Assembly: GCA_030849075.1 (NCBI GenBank)
Contig: JASAOO010002875.1
Coordinates: 1 to 12,086, forward strand
Source of the DNA: Zelonia costaricensis
Lineage: Eukaryota; Euglenozoa; Kinetoplastea; Trypanosomatida; Trypanosomatidae
Reading direction: 5' to 3'
Length of the DNA stretch: 12,086 nt
Within the stretch, counting starts at the first letter, position 1; every line of letters starts with the position of its first letter. Positions 11,031-12,086 of the stretch are shown one piece after another. The notes under the pieces are model-generated. The model was not told where the DNA came from, searched no databases, and worked only from the letters and a program-made list of their open reading frames with translations. The translations under genes were made by a program, and so were the position numbers.

Positions 11031-12086
11031 TGTCAAACCCGTGCCGCCTCCAGTACTGACCCCCCTCCACCCACCTCTTCTCCTGTTCCCCTCTCCCCTC
11101 CGCAGTCGACTTGCTCCACCCCTCACCGCCCCCTTCACCCTTCCTCGACAGCCTCCCCACGCGCGCTACGTGGATCCTCTCCTTCACCTGCCACCCCCCC
11201 CTGACCTCACGCGCTACCCATTTCTACCTTCCCTTTCTTCCTCTATCGCCCCAGCTCGGAGTCCTCTCGCACATCCGCCCCCTCGTTCTCTGTTGACATA
11301 AATCTGTCTGTCTCGCTTGCACGTGGCTGCATGTGCGCATGTGTGTGTGTGTATGTGTATGTGTCTATGTGTCTCCAGCCTCCCTACCACCGCTCGTGCT
11401 TTTCTTCTTCCTTTGCATTTTCGCCTTCGTTAGTCTGCCGACGAGCAGCCGTAGAGGCGCCGACGGCGGCTCACAGGGAGAAGCGTGTGTGTGTATGTGA
11501 GGAAGAGAAGAGGCCTCTCCTCACGCTGCCTGGTCAAACACCAACAAGAACATACGCAGAACAAAACAAAGAAAAGAGAAAAAAAAAGCTGCAATGTGCA
11601 TTTCCGTGTTGCCCATGCCTCGCGTTGATGCTCCTCTTTCTTTCTTTTGCTGTTTTTCGTATGCGTCTCTGCACATTGCCGTGCGCGCGCCTCGATCACT
11701 CCCTGGCCCTCCTCCTCTCTGTCTGCGTGGCGTGCTACGCCGCCTGTGTGCGGTGCGACTCGCGCGCCCCCCTCCCCCCCCCCCTCCCCCTCTACCCCTC
11801 TACCTACCTTCCCTCCTCCCTTCCTGTACCTCGAGTCAGAGCTTCCCTCCCACAGAGGCGCACACTGTATCTCCACGTACGCGTGCGATGTGCGTGCAAC
11901 TGCCAGCGTAGGGGTGTGGGTTCTGCTCTCACAAAAAAAAAAGGAGAGAAACAGCGCTAACGAGAAAGACGCAACAGTCATGTAGATCGCTGCCCGGTTC
12001 CTCGTCGCCCTCCCCCCACTCGACGTATACCAGGCTCGAAAGGCTGGCATCTTCGGTTTCTTTTCTTCTTCATTGCGTGTACGGCC
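11031..12086 (+). other. Distal pyrimidine-rich non-coding stretch to window end
   Basis: C/T-rich sequence with a GT/AT microsatellite (11331-11370), a purine patch ending in a run of nine A (11540-11587), a run of ten A (11933-11942), and a C/T tract near the end (about 12055-12071). The open frames (11331-11960, 11594-11911, 11647-11985) are low-complexity readings without domain character. The ATG at 11980 is followed at once by TAG. No gene start is seen before the window ends. Confidence 0.6.

Overview
The window looks like nuclear DNA from a trypanosomatid of the Leishmania group (Leishmania or a close relative). It holds one very long, intron-free, GC-rich gene whose third codon positions are mostly G or C. 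On both sides lie kilobases of non-coding DNA made of polypyrimidine tracts, poly-C and poly-T runs and CA/GT microsatellites. That is the usual look of a polycistronic unit processed by spliced-leader trans-splicing and polyadenylation. There are no bacterial-type promoters, ribosome binding sites or operons. Species and chromosome cannot be read from the sequence alone.

Layout. Bases 1-2422 are a non-coding upstream region with several good trans-splice acceptor candidates, a purine-rich A-rich island, a T/G-rich stretch and a strong G-quadruplex motif on the minus strand. Reading the plus strand base by base, I find no ATG anywhere in these 2422 bases; the first ATG is the start codon of the gene. 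The reverse strand of the same stretch has about 17. This suggests that most or all of the region is scanned as an mRNA leader.

Bases 2423-6675 are the only convincing gene, about 1417 codons. It is broken on paper by a single ambiguous base (N at 5267) where one base is missing from the assembly; the reading frame continues one frame over. The protein is a conserved-looking hypothetical: three ordered, charged/helical blocks are separated by proline, alanine/acidic, alanine/glutamine and methionine/proline/glutamine-rich low-complexity regions. These include a perfect 28-unit Gln-Ala repeat and two C-terminal aspartate runs. I do not recognise a named family. The architecture resembles prion-like, RNP-granule-type proteins, which is inference only.

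Bases 6676-12086 (5.4 kb) hold no gene I can support. The first 130 bases after the stop can fold into a long CA/GT hairpin with a smaller hairpin in its loop. The rest is pyrimidine-rich, probably 3' UTR plus intergenic DNA. One segment of about 300 bases (10716-11020) flips to purine-rich on the plus strand and may be a reversed insertion or old retroposon. The next gene must begin beyond the window.
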